From NCBI RefSeq assembly GCF_014596725.1, contig NZ_JACVEG010000003.1, forward strand, positions 1 to 64,000: a DNA stretch of 64,000 nucleotides, given 5' to 3'. The notes beneath the pieces were generated by a model. It made no database searches. It saw nothing but the letters and a program-made list of their open reading frames with translations, and was not told the DNA's origin. Made by a program: the position numbers and the translations under genes. The stretch comes from Vibrio sp. Y2-5. Lineage in GTDB: Bacteria; Pseudomonadota; Gammaproteobacteria; Enterobacterales; Vibrionaceae. The first letter of the stretch is position 1. Each line of letters opens with the position of its first letter. Of the stretch, positions 1-7,280 are shown piece after piece.

Positions 1-4
1 AAAT

Positions 5-388
5 CTAATTAATTTGATTTACCATAAGGCGAAATAATGCGTACTCGTTAATCGATTGTTGAAACACACCGTATCCCATAACAATTGCTCCGTAACTCAT
101 TGAAAATCTTTGTAATCCATACTTACTGAACTTTTTTGCCATACGCTCCCAGACCTCTTTTGAGATCACACTTTTGCTGCGGTCAACGTGACAGCCAATC
201 AGTGCCAGTTCTGGTGCTATTTTTGTTTTTTCTGCCATAAAAATTGCTTGTTCATCAGACATATAGCGCTTTCCTTTGCGAAAATCACTGATTCGTTGCT
301 TTGGAATGTCCAAATCCGCTGCTATTTGCTGGTCTTGTTCATAGTTTTGAGCCTTTTTATAGGCTTCAATTAGTAAGTTTTGGTACAT
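5..388 (-). CDS. DUF3693-type phage regulator with N-terminal helix-turn-helix
   Basis: A 127-aa protein starting at ATG 388; an in-frame GTG lies just upstream at 391, and GGAG is correctly spaced for either. Residues about 15-45 form a Cro/CI-like helix-turn-helix (AADLDIPKQRISDFRKGKR). The remainder resembles DUF3693 proteins of Vibrio filamentous phages. It is transcribed away from the phage genes, the usual position of an inovirus repressor, so repression of the rightward promoter is inferred. Its last codons coincide with the dif-like site at 17-45: the site encodes YALFRLMVN, followed by QIN and the stop. The C-terminus therefore depends on which sequence lies beyond the att junction. 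Confidence 0.7.
   Translation of the reverse strand: MYQNLLIEAYKKAQNYEQDQQIAADLDIPKQRISDFRKGKRYMSDEQAIFMAEKTKIAPELALIGCHVDRSKSVISKEVWERMAKKFSKYGLQRFSMSYGAIVMGYGVFQQSINEYALFRLMVNQIN
17..45 (-). other. dif-like XerC/XerD attachment site (left junction)
   Basis: On the + strand the site reads ATTTACCATAA (17-27, XerD-type arm), then GGCGAAA (28-34), then TAATGCGTACT (35-45, XerC-type arm). The arms closely match the Vibrio/E. coli dif arms TTATGTTAAAT and AGTGCGCATTA read on the other strand. The centre is 7 bp where chromosomal dif has 6. It is a direct repeat of the site at 11232-11260, with different centre bases. It lies inside the 3' end of the DUF3693 gene. Confidence 0.75.
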
Positions 389-391
389 CAC

Positions 392-513
392 ATATTCTCC
401 ATTTTTATCATTTCAGGCTAAAAATCAGCAAATTGAGCCTATTGCATTCACCATTTTTGGTTACTAATCTCTAGCGAAACACAGCAATTCGATTATAGGC
501 TGGGATTCGATAA
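392..513. promoter_or_regulatory. Divergent control region between phage regulator and phage operon
   Basis: This 122-bp AT-rich gap separates the leftward regulator from the rightward phage operon and must contain both promoters. An interrupted inverted repeat is visible (AGGCT at 415-419, AGCCT at 438-442), and a further AGGCT lies near 497, which would suit operator copies. No individual promoter could be fixed with confidence. The assignment as operator is inference from position. Confidence 0.45.
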
Positions 514-732
514 ATGCTCAAGCTCACCACCAAGATTTACTATGACTTACTGCCCGATTATTCGGTTTCCGTACTTGTGTACGGCTCAACCGAATGGGAC
601 GTTTTTCGCAGTATGAATCATCTGTGTGCTTGGGCTGACGCCGAAATCCCGCATTACGAGTTGGTGGACATCACCAACACCACCGCACAACAACGCATGA
701 ACTTAGGGGTTTTCGATGGCTGTCAGTATTGA
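514..732 (+). CDS. Small phage protein of unknown function (72 aa)
   Basis: A 72-aa soluble-looking protein with no signal peptide or membrane segment, rich in Tyr, Trp and Asp. It is the first gene of the rightward phage operon, and its end overlaps the start of the replication gene by 17 bp, which suggests translational coupling. Small uncharacterised ORFs are common at this position in Vibrio inoviruses. I do not recognise a domain, and no function is assigned. The upstream ribosome-binding sequence is weak (TGGGATTCGATAA before the ATG). Confidence 0.6.
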   Translation: MLKLTTKIYYDLLPDYSVSVLVYGSTEWDVFRSMNHLCAWADAEIPHYELVDITNTTAQQRMNLGVFDGCQY

Positions 733-1858
733 TTACCTCTGTTTCACAATGAAAATAAAGGATTTGCGCCACTGTGCTCGCGCTACGTTCATGGACACAC
801 ATCAGCATGACCCTGACGTGAAGAAAAAGTCACGCCGTAACACTTTGATGATAAATCCGCTTGCGCGTTTCTTTCCTCAAGAGCCGGTGTTTGATACTGA
901 CTTTAGAGCCAACAGCATTGAAGACATCGAAGCCTATCGCGAATTCTTCCGCATTCAGTTCACCGATTATTTAGATCGTTGTTTACGTATCTTCACCACG
1001 CACGTGCTCGGGTTAACCATGAACGCGCCTCGTGGATTTGGTTTTCAGTTCTACACCGAGTCGATGAAACTCACGACCGCAGACGGTGAAGATTTTTGCG
1101 GCTTCGTTGGGATTGGTGGCAACCAAGACACGGTGCACTTTCAAATTAATGGCACCGGCTGCAAACACGTGTTTTCTAAAATCTCATCTTGGGAGCTGCA
1201 CGGCTGGTTATCCAATGTGTTAGGCGTTCAACAATTGGCGCGTCTGGATTTGGCTTACGACGACTATCACGGCTTGTTTGATTGTGACTATGCCTTAAAA
1301 GCCGCTTATGAGGATGCGTTTAGAACCGCTTCCCGTGGTATTTCTCCAACGGTCAACGAGAACCACAAATACCGCTTTGGTGAACATGGCGCGAAACATT
1401 ACAGCCAAGAAATGGTCACGGTTGGCTCTCGAACCTCACGCATTTACTGGCGTATCTACAACAAGGCGCTTGAGCAGAATCTGGCGCAAAACGGCATGGT
1501 TTGGTATCGCACCGAGTGTGAGCTGAAAAAATGGGATGTCGATGCCCTATTAAATCCTGATGGCGCGTTTGCCGCGTTGAATGCCTTTAGTGCGTCTATA
1601 AGTAGCGCACCCGCCTTTAATACCAAGCCTCGCCCTGAAAAACGAGTGGCGTGTGATGTGTTAACGGCAGCCTATTGGATGCGCCGCCAGTACGGAAAAA
1701 TCCTCAATTCGCTGATTGAAGAATTCAACGGCGATATTCCCAAGGTCATTGGATTATTGCAACGGGACGGGCGCAAGTTCAGCTTTCCCGATACCTATTC
1801 CGCATTCATCCAGTCCATTACAAACCGGTCAGTCGACCCATTGGAGTGTAAATCATGA
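716..1858 (+). CDS. Phage replication initiation protein (Rep_trans/RstA-like)
   Basis: This 380-aa protein belongs to the replication initiation factor family of filamentous phages (RstA of CTXphi, Vpf402-type of Vf33). Such proteins nick the double-stranded form to start rolling-circle replication. Supporting features are the length, the conserved N-terminal core with GFGFQFYTESM near residue 105, the LARLDLAYDDYHG motif near residue 180 with clustered acidic residues, and RIYWRIYNKALEQ near residue 245 containing the candidate catalytic tyrosines. It overlaps the preceding ORF by 17 bp and the next by 4 bp (ATGA), so the three are probably one translationally coupled unit. The exact nicking tyrosine cannot be fixed by eye. 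Confidence 0.88.
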   Translation: MAVSIDYLCFTMKIKDLRHCARATFMDTHQHDPDVKKKSRRNTLMINPLARFFPQEPVFDTDFRANSIEDIEAYREFFRIQFTDYLDRCLRIFTTHVLGLTMNAPRGFGFQFYTESMKLTTADGEDFCGFVGIGGNQDTVHFQINGTGCKHVFSKISSWELHGWLSNVLGVQQLARLDLAYDDYHGLFDCDYALKAAYEDAFRTASRGISPTVNENHKYRFGEHGAKHYSQEMVTVGSRTSRIYWRIYNKALEQNLAQNGMVWYRTECELKKWDVDALLNPDGAFAALNAFSASISSAPAFNTKPRPEKRVACDVLTAAYWMRRQYGKILNSLIEEFNGDIPKVIGLLQRDGRKFSFPDTYSAFIQSITNRSVDPLECKS

Positions 1859-2208
1859 GTAAAGGTGTATTTGTGTTAGGCGTGGACATCATTTGGAACA
1901 GTTTTCGTGGTGATGGTGCACAGCTCAATATCTCGCGTCCCCTACGTGAAATCAACGTGGAGAAGTTCAAACGCCGCACATTGGGTGAATCTGGCGATGT
2001 GAATCCGCAGTTTGACCACCCTATTCAGCTTGATTACCAGTACGCACTCAAGCTGGAGAAAACCGGCGCATTAGTGCCTCGCCGTGAGTACGAATTGAAA
2101 ATGGAAATCAACCCGAACGACCCATTATCGGGCGCTATCGTGACTGAGTTGGTACCGATTGATGATGAAATCAAAGCGCATTTTAAAGCCTCGGGCATGA
2201 CCAAGTAA
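1855..2208 (+). CDS. DUF1293 family phage protein, probable ssDNA-binding (pV-like)
   Basis: This 117-aa protein matches the DUF1293 family of Vibrio filamentous phages in length and content (Vpf117 of Vf12/Vf33). It sits directly after Rep with an ATGA overlap, the slot of the ssDNA-binding protein pV in Ff phages and RstB in CTXphi. Coating of progeny single strands is inferred from position and size. It is strongly charged and has no signal peptide or membrane segment. The stop overlaps the next start as TAATG. Confidence 0.75.
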   Translation: MSKGVFVLGVDIIWNSFRGDGAQLNISRPLREINVEKFKRRTLGESGDVNPQFDHPIQLDYQYALKLEKTGALVPRREYELKMEINPNDPLSGAIVTELVPIDDEIKAHFKASGMTK

Positions 2209-2408
2209 TGAGCCTTAATTCAGGCACTTATCTCATTACTTGTGACAATAAAGACTGTTCTACCGGCTACCAATTGGTGACGCTGGCTGAGGTAAAAACC
2301 GAGCTTACGCCGCCGTATATGACCCTCGACCAACTTAAACAAGTGATGCCTGAAACCGTGTTGTTTCTCGCCATTTGTTGGTGTTGGAAGAAGATTAACC
2401 ACCACTAA
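2208..2408 (+). CDS. Small Cys-containing phage protein (Vpf77-like position)
   Basis: A 66-aa protein with two N-terminal cysteines (CDNKDC), a polar middle, and a short hydrophobic C-terminal stretch (TVLFLAICWCW) followed by KKINHH. It starts within the stop codon of the previous gene (TAATG) and precedes the major coat gene. Small minor-coat proteins (pVII/pIX) occupy this position in filamentous phages. The hydrophobic tail fits an inner-membrane virion subunit, but no family could be assigned. Role as a minor coat protein is inference. Confidence 0.6.
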   Translation: MSLNSGTYLITCDNKDCSTGYQLVTLAEVKTELTPPYMTLDQLKQVMPETVLFLAICWCWKKINHH

Positions 2409-2425
2409 AAAAAGGAAATAATCCT

Positions 2426-2623
2426 ATGAAAACGATGAATGTAAAACGTGTTGTCTTGGCTTCGGCTTTTGTTATGGCTTCTGGCGCGGCATCTGCTGCG
2501 GCTCCTGACGTAACAAATGCTGTAGCCAGTATTGGCGAGTTTGGCGTGGTCATTGGCACGCTGGGCGGCGCTTATCTGTTGCTCACCATTGCGAAAAAAG
2601 CATGGGGCAAAATCGGCGGTTAA
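2426..2623 (+). CDS. Major coat protein (pVIII-like)
   Basis: A 65-aa preprotein with a clear signal peptide: positively charged MKTMNVKR, then a hydrophobic core, then a GAASA-type cleavage site near residue 24. The mature chain of about 40 residues has a short amphipathic N-terminus, one membrane-spanning helix (VVIGTLGGAYLLLTIA) and a basic tail (KKAWGKIGG) that would contact phage DNA. This is the standard layout of inovirus major coat proteins, of which thousands wrap the virion. A good Shine-Dalgarno (AAAGGAAATAAT) precedes the ATG, and a strong terminator follows within 25 bp, consistent with abundant expression. Confidence 0.9.
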   Translation: MKTMNVKRVVLASAFVMASGAASAAAPDVTNAVASIGEFGVVIGTLGGAYLLLTIAKKAWGKIGG

Positions 2624-2645
2624 AGTTGCCTTTGCTTGCTAACTC

Positions 2646-2671
2646 AAGGGCTGTCTATTCAGCCCTTTTTT
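2646..2671 (+). terminator. Rho-independent terminator after the major coat gene
   Basis: Stem AAGGGCTG (2646-2653), six-base loop, CAGCCCTT (2660-2667), then a T run. Filamentous phages classically carry a terminator between the coat gene and the adsorption gene, so distal genes are read at a lower level. Confidence 0.85.
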
Positions 2672-2693
2672 GATCGAACTTGAGGGTTAAAGG

Positions 2694-4253
2694 ATGGCAC
2701 GTTATGACGTTAGAAATGTATGTAATTACAGTGTTCTTATTGGGCTTATTTGTACTGCATTCCTGATGTGGACACCGTTTAGCTCAGCCCAAGACACCGC
2801 ACCTCATTGGGAAAAAATACAATCAAACTCCCCTGAGAAATGTCGAATGAGAGCTTACTCTAACGACAGTATCAGTGAATTAGAAGACAGATGTATAAAA
2901 GACATTGAAAGCTTTCTACAGGCTTCTAACAGTAGCCGCCCAGCCCACTGGGTGTACCTTTCGGATTTATACGGGGGCACAAGATATGAACGTCTATATG
3001 TTGGGTATCGGAACATTGACCTCTATGTTTTGATAGATAGCTATAAGACTCAGCACTGTGAGGTTGGAGAAAAGCCCGTTTATCCAGCTATCGATTGTGA
3101 ACAGAAAACCACCTGTGATTCACCCGACATTCAACAAGATTTTCAACAAGCGCAATACGCTTGTCAGATAGGCAATCCCAATACTCAGTTATGGGAAACC
3201 GATTATCGATGGTCATGCCAGGATGTGGAGGGACAAAAAACACCGAACCTCTCTTCAAGCTGTAACTATACCCCTAACGGTTGCATTGTGGGTTTAACGT
3301 GTGAGAAAGCACCCAAGGATGTCGCCTATTGTGACCCAAGCAAAGAAACCTGCGCCCTACCGCCACAAACCGAAAAGACCGATGAACCTATTCCTGAGTT
3401 ACCGCCTCTTGATGGCTCCAAGAACGGTGCCGGTAGTGGCTCAACTGGCACCGGCGCACAAGTCCCCACAGAAAACCCGAACTTCTGCGATTTGAATCCG
3501 CAGCTGTGTGAAAAGCAGCAGCAGCCAGAGCCGACACCTGAGCCGAATCCTACACCGACTGAAAAGCCCGACAGCCCTGAACTCTCCGCTGGTGACAACG
3601 CGATTGTCGGGGAAGTCTCGCTCTCTAATCAGCATCTGGAGAACGTCAACAGCAACTTGAAAAGCCTCGGCGGTCAGCTGCTTGAGCAGCTCTCGCGTGG
3701 CAATGAGTTTTCCCAGCATCAACTTGGGCTAATGCGTGAAATGCTGGAGCATCTTATCCAAGGCGATAATAGTGCAGTCATACCGAACGAGACCGGCAAA
3801 GAAGAAAAGCCCAAAGAAGAACAAGAAAAAACCGACCCACCAATGGCCAACGCCGATTGTGATCAATCGATATTTGAGTGTCGTGGTGATGTCATTCAAT
3901 GCGCCCTGCTCAAAGTTCAGTATGAAGACACCTGTACTGTTGCCGAATTCGCCCAGTTAGAAGAAGCATTTAAAGGTATCAAGTTACTCAACAACGAAGC
4001 GTTAATAGTGCAAAACGAAACCGTTGATTACTCACGCATGAATAAAAAGTACTTAAGCAACGGTGTGTCGTTTGGTAGCGGTGCCTGTCCTGCCCCTGAG
4101 CGTATTTCGTTTCGTGCCTTTGGTGACAGTAAAACCATTGAGTTTAAGTTTGATCCCGCTTGTCGCTATGCGGAGCTATTACGCCCCCTATTGATCGCCT
4201 TTGCGTGGTTAACGGGTCTGTTCATCATCGGTCGCACACAAGGAGCCGTTTAA
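2694..4253 (+). CDS. Minor coat/adsorption protein (pIII-like, Vpf491-type)
   Basis: A 519-aa protein with an N-terminal export signal (VLIGLICTAFLMW, residues about 14-27). A Cys-rich N-terminal ectodomain follows. Next is a long Pro/Glu/Gly-rich low-complexity linker (residues about 225-300) and a second linker near 370-390. A Cys-rich C-terminal domain ends in a hydrophobic anchor (LLIAFAWLTGLFIIG). This is the layout of inovirus pIII: receptor-binding domain, flexible linker, membrane/virion anchor. It would bind the host pilus and co-receptor at entry and release the virion at exit. The linker and ectodomain are the fast-evolving part, so the receptor cannot be predicted. The next gene begins 1 bp after the stop. 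Confidence 0.8.
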   Translation: MARYDVRNVCNYSVLIGLICTAFLMWTPFSSAQDTAPHWEKIQSNSPEKCRMRAYSNDSISELEDRCIKDIESFLQASNSSRPAHWVYLSDLYGGTRYERLYVGYRNIDLYVLIDSYKTQHCEVGEKPVYPAIDCEQKTTCDSPDIQQDFQQAQYACQIGNPNTQLWETDYRWSCQDVEGQKTPNLSSSCNYTPNGCIVGLTCEKAPKDVAYCDPSKETCALPPQTEKTDEPIPELPPLDGSKNGAGSGSTGTGAQVPTENPNFCDLNPQLCEKQQQPEPTPEPNPTPTEKPDSPELSAGDNAIVGEVSLSNQHLENVNSNLKSLGGQLLEQLSRGNEFSQHQLGLMREMLEHLIQGDNSAVIPNETGKEEKPKEEQEKTDPPMANADCDQSIFECRGDVIQCALLKVQYEDTCTVAEFAQLEEAFKGIKLLNNEALIVQNETVDYSRMNKKYLSNGVSFGSGACPAPERISFRAFGDSKTIEFKFDPACRYAELLRPLLIAFAWLTGLFIIGRTQGAV

Positions 4254-4254
4254 T

Positions 4255-4584
4255 ATGCAGTATTTCATTGGATTTCTAGCCACGGTGCTGGTTCCGCTCA
4301 TTCCCAGCATTGCAAAAGGTCTAGCAACGTATGTCGCGCTCTCGGTCGGGTTCTCTTTGGTCGCTTACACCGGCGTATCGGTGGCGATGGATTCGATTGC
4401 CGATTACATACAGTCGAACATGAACGGCGTCACTCCGAAACTTGCCGCGCTCATGGCAATGGCTGGCGTGGATACCTATATCAACGTGGTGCTCACTTGT
4501 GTGGTGTTCTCGTTCACGTTAAACGGGTTAATGTCTGCTACCGGCTATCGTCCTTCATGGCGTAAACCGGTCGACCCAGCATAA
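4255..4584 (+). CDS. DUF2523 family minor coat protein (pVI-like)
   Basis: A 109-aa membrane protein with three hydrophobic segments (residues about 4-20, 27-45 and 78-98), matching DUF2523, the pVI-like family of inoviruses such as Vpf104. pVI joins pIII at the end of the virion. The gene begins 1 bp after the pIII-like gene and ends 12 bp before zot, the conserved pIII-pVI-pI order. No cleavable signal is needed. Confidence 0.82.
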   Translation: MQYFIGFLATVLVPLIPSIAKGLATYVALSVGFSLVAYTGVSVAMDSIADYIQSNMNGVTPKLAALMAMAGVDTYINVVLTCVVFSFTLNGLMSATGYRPSWRKPVDPA

Positions 4585-4596
4585 GGAGCCTGACCA

Positions 4597-5925
4597 ATGT
4601 TGCACGGTTTCAGTGGTGGCATGGGGACAGGAAAAAGTCTTAACGCCATCAAGTTTATCATCGAGAACGACAACTTCGCCGACCGCCCTGTGTTCTATCA
4701 CGGCATTCGGGTGATGCTGCTCGACTACAACGTGTGTAACAGCTTTCAGGGCTGGCTCTATGGCGTGTATTTTCCAGCAAACAGTCACAACAAAGAGTTA
4801 GAAGCGAAACTGTTACGCATCGAGACTGAGCAACGTCTGGCAACCCTAGAAGATTTGCCCTATCTGGGTTTTCACTACAAGAAGCACGAACCGTTTAAGC
4901 AGTGGCTTTACTGGTTCAAGAAACTGGCATCCCCTAAGCGCCTCGCCTCGTTTAAAGAAGCCTTAGCCGTGCTTGAACTCGATGAAGAGTCGATAACTTA
5001 TCAAGACATTGAACACCTGAACCTATCTTGGACATCGTTTGATGATCCAACGGAAATCCACACGCTTCCTGCCGGTTCGGTGATTCTGGTCGATGAAGTT
5101 CAGAACATTTGGGGCAATCGCACTGCCGGTAAAACCGTATCGCCGGACGTGAAGTTCGTGACCACGCACCGGCACAAAGGCATTGATTTGGTCTACATCT
5201 CTCAAGACTTCAAAGACGTTGACCAAATCATCCGCAGACGTATGCAGTATTACGTCCATTACGAGTTCATCGGCGGTGACTGGCTGCATCGATACTTTCA
5301 CATTGAAGGCTTTGACCCAGCCAATAAAACCGAGCTTGCCAAAGCCGAGAAAGAGAAAGTCAAACGCGATAACAAATACTATGGCGTGTATCTCAGCTCG
5401 ATTAAGCACACACAAAAGGTCAGGCTCGACCCGCAGTTAAAGAAAGGCATCATCGGCTTAACCGTTGGCGTGTTGGGTATCAGTGCAGCGGCGTTCTACC
5501 TCTATTCGTGGTTTCAAAAACAGGTCACACCGCCCACGGTCGAGACTGTTCACAGTGAAGCCCCAGCCCCCGAAAGTGCCGAAAATACGGAAGACTTAAA
5601 AATACTGGATATAAACACAGTATATATAGAAAAGTTCCTTCCGCGCTTAGATTCTTTGCCGTTCTCCGCGCCGGTGTATGACGGGCTCACGCTCGATGCG
5701 AATCACTATCCTGAACTCACTTGTGTGATTGTTAGAAAGCAATGCAGCTGTTTCACCCAACAAGGCAGCGCTTATGCCATGCAAGATAGCGCCTGTTTTA
5801 ACATTGCTCGCTATGGCTACTTTGACCCATTTGAGGCTTCAACCGAGAACAATCAACGCCGTAAAACAGCCCGAAATCGCACAAATAGTGACAATGTCAC
5901 GCTTAATAAAGGTGGACTCTATTAA
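4597..5925 (+). CDS. zot: Zonular occludens toxin-like assembly ATPase (pI-like)
   Basis: This 442-aa Zot-family protein is the inner-membrane motor for filamentous phage assembly. The Walker A GGMGTGKS is at residues 7-14 and a Walker B-like VILVDEVQ near residue 165. One transmembrane helix (IIGLTVGVLGISAAAFYLY, about 283-302) separates the cytoplasmic ATPase from a periplasmic tail with several cysteines. It follows the pVI-like gene and overlaps the secretin gene by 1 bp (TAATG). In CTXphi the periplasmic part of Zot has toxin activity, but the C-terminal region here carries no recognisable Zot toxin peptide. The last coding stretch contains a perfect matS site at 5888-5900, encoding SDNVT. 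Confidence 0.92.
   Translation: MLHGFSGGMGTGKSLNAIKFIIENDNFADRPVFYHGIRVMLLDYNVCNSFQGWLYGVYFPANSHNKELEAKLLRIETEQRLATLEDLPYLGFHYKKHEPFKQWLYWFKKLASPKRLASFKEALAVLELDEESITYQDIEHLNLSWTSFDDPTEIHTLPAGSVILVDEVQNIWGNRTAGKTVSPDVKFVTTHRHKGIDLVYISQDFKDVDQIIRRRMQYYVHYEFIGGDWLHRYFHIEGFDPANKTELAKAEKEKVKRDNKYYGVYLSSIKHTQKVRLDPQLKKGIIGLTVGVLGISAAAFYLYSWFQKQVTPPTVETVHSEAPAPESAENTEDLKILDINTVYIEKFLPRLDSLPFSAPVYDGLTLDANHYPELTCVIVRKQCSCFTQQGSAYAMQDSACFNIARYGYFDPFEASTENNQRRKTARNRTNSDNVTLNKGGLY
5888..5900. promoter_or_regulatory. Perfect matS (MatP-binding) site inside zot
   Basis: GTGACAATGTCAC matches the matS consensus GTGACRNYGTCAC at every position. MatP, encoded at 11651-12100, binds matS to organise the chromosome terminus in E. 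coli and Vibrio. The site is unusual in lying in a prophage gene; a second copy is 1 kb away at 6892. Confidence 0.75.
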
Positions 5926-7112
5926 TGAAACGTATTCTTGCCCTCGCCTTACTGTGCCTCGCTTCCCGAGCCTTTGCCTTTGAAGCAAACCTAGCCGGTA
6001 AGACGCTCAATGAGTTCTTTATTATTTCAAGCAAAGTGTTTGATAAGACCATCATCGTTGACCCGTCTGTAAACGGTGACTTGAAGCTCTATCAAGCCTC
6101 GGGTGCGGCGAACTTTCGTGATGTGTGGTTCAGCGTCATGCGCGCTCATAACCTTACTTACATTGAATCAGGTTCCATCATTCGCGTAGACAAACGCAAC
6201 AAACTCACCGGCGGCAATGAAATCGTCACGCGCACGTATAAGCTGCTCTATCTCACCGCCGATGATTTACTGGAGCCGCTGAGAAAGTCTCTGGTTGTTC
6301 AATCGTCCGTGCTCGATGTACCTGATGTGACCAACGTTGACAGTATCATTGCTGGCTCTGCGTTGATGATTACCGCGCCCAAATCGATGCACAGTGACAT
6401 TGCCGAGTTTATCGATACAGTCGACAAGCCACTTAAACAAGTGAAGATACGCGCTGTGATTGTGGAAACCGTTGACGGTGACTTACGAGACTTAACGGTG
6501 AATCTCGCCGCTGGTGCCGGTGCGATTAAGACGGCGTTTGATGGCTCGGCAATTGCGTTCTTGACCGGCTCTCCCAACTTCACCGCGACCAGTGATGATT
6601 TTAATGCGTTTGTGCGTTGGATTGAGTCCAACGATAAGACCGAGATATTGAGCCGCCCTGAAATCAGTATCCTGCACGGTCACAGTGGATTGATTAGTGT
6701 TGGTCAGGAGCTGCCTATCATCACCGGTTCGTACACCACTGAGACAGACGGAAGCAGCAAACCGTTTCAGACTATCGAGCGTAAAGACGTAGGCTTATCG
6801 CTTTGGGTGCAACCTATGATTGGTTTGAATGGCGATATTAAACTCAGGATAAAACAAGAACTTAGTCGTGTTGATAAATCCGTGGAAGCCAGTGACATTG
6901 TCACGAGTAAGCGACAAATCGATACCGTTCTCACGGTCAAATCCGGTCAAACTATTGCGCTTGGCGGCATGATGGCGAAAGATTCACAAACCGTCACCAT
7001 GAAAGTGCCGGTGCTTGGTGATATTCCCTATCTAGGCGTTTTGTTCCGTTCTGAGTCGGAGAAAACCAGCAATAGGACACTTGATGTAGTGTTGTATGTG
7101 GAAGAAACATAG
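5925..7112 (+). CDS. Phage-encoded secretin (pIV-like)
   Basis: A 395-aa outer-membrane secretin with a signal peptide (MKRILALALLCLASRAFA). An N0-like domain follows (residues about 20-90), then one N1-like domain. The C-terminal secretin barrel module (about 190-390) carries the family signatures GQELPIITGSY and SGQTIALGGMM and the closing VPVLGDIPYLGVLFRS. The multimer would form the outer-membrane gate for virion extrusion, working with Zot/pI. CTXphi lacks such a gene and borrows the host type II secretin EpsD. Carrying its own makes this element autonomous for export. A perfect matS site (6892-6904) lies in the coding sequence. It is the last gene of the structural module. Confidence 0.9.
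   Translation: MKRILALALLCLASRAFAFEANLAGKTLNEFFIISSKVFDKTIIVDPSVNGDLKLYQASGAANFRDVWFSVMRAHNLTYIESGSIIRVDKRNKLTGGNEIVTRTYKLLYLTADDLLEPLRKSLVVQSSVLDVPDVTNVDSIIAGSALMITAPKSMHSDIAEFIDTVDKPLKQVKIRAVIVETVDGDLRDLTVNLAAGAGAIKTAFDGSAIAFLTGSPNFTATSDDFNAFVRWIESNDKTEILSRPEISILHGHSGLISVGQELPIITGSYTTETDGSSKPFQTIERKDVGLSLWVQPMIGLNGDIKLRIKQELSRVDKSVEASDIVTSKRQIDTVLTVKSGQTIALGGMMAKDSQTVTMKVPVLGDIPYLGVLFRSESEKTSNRTLDVVLYVEET
6892..6904. promoter_or_regulatory. Perfect matS (MatP-binding) site inside the phage secretin gene
   Basis: GTGACATTGTCAC fits GTGACRNYGTCAC at every position. It encodes SDIVT with the same reading frame and nearly the same codons (AGT GAC ATT GTC ACG) as the zot copy (AGT GAC AAT GTC ACG). 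Confidence 0.75.
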
Positions 7113-7252
7113 ATATGCGTACTTTTTTAAGCTGTTATTAACTTATACAAGTACATATCGTCTTGAGGTGATATCTAAACAAATAAAACAATACGTTATA
7201 CCAACTATTCAATATTAAATGAGTAATTATACTGAAGCACTCTTTTAGAATA

Positions 7253-7280
7253 ATGTCGTATAACAGTAGTCATACGACAT
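7253..7280 (-). terminator. Perfect 9-bp inverted repeat at the end of the HEPN gene
   Basis: ATGTCGTAT (7253-7261) and ATACGACAT (7272-7280) form a perfect stem around a 10-base loop. The hairpin overlaps the last codons and stop of the leftward HEPN gene and is not followed by a long T run on that strand. It may act as a terminator or transcript-end stabiliser for the DUF262-HEPN unit, or as an operator. Confidence 0.5.

Noticed and set aside
3326..3722. Open frames on the minus strand across the pIII-like gene
   Set aside because: Low-complexity shadows of the Pro/Glu-rich linker.
4597..5925. Zot as a tight-junction toxin
   Set aside because: The periplasmic tail shows no recognisable toxin peptide; the assembly role is sufficient.
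7113..7123. Possible third att site (ATATGCGTACT) just after the secretin gene
   Set aside because: Only a XerC-like half-site, 9 of 11 matches; no XerD-like arm at the right spacing.
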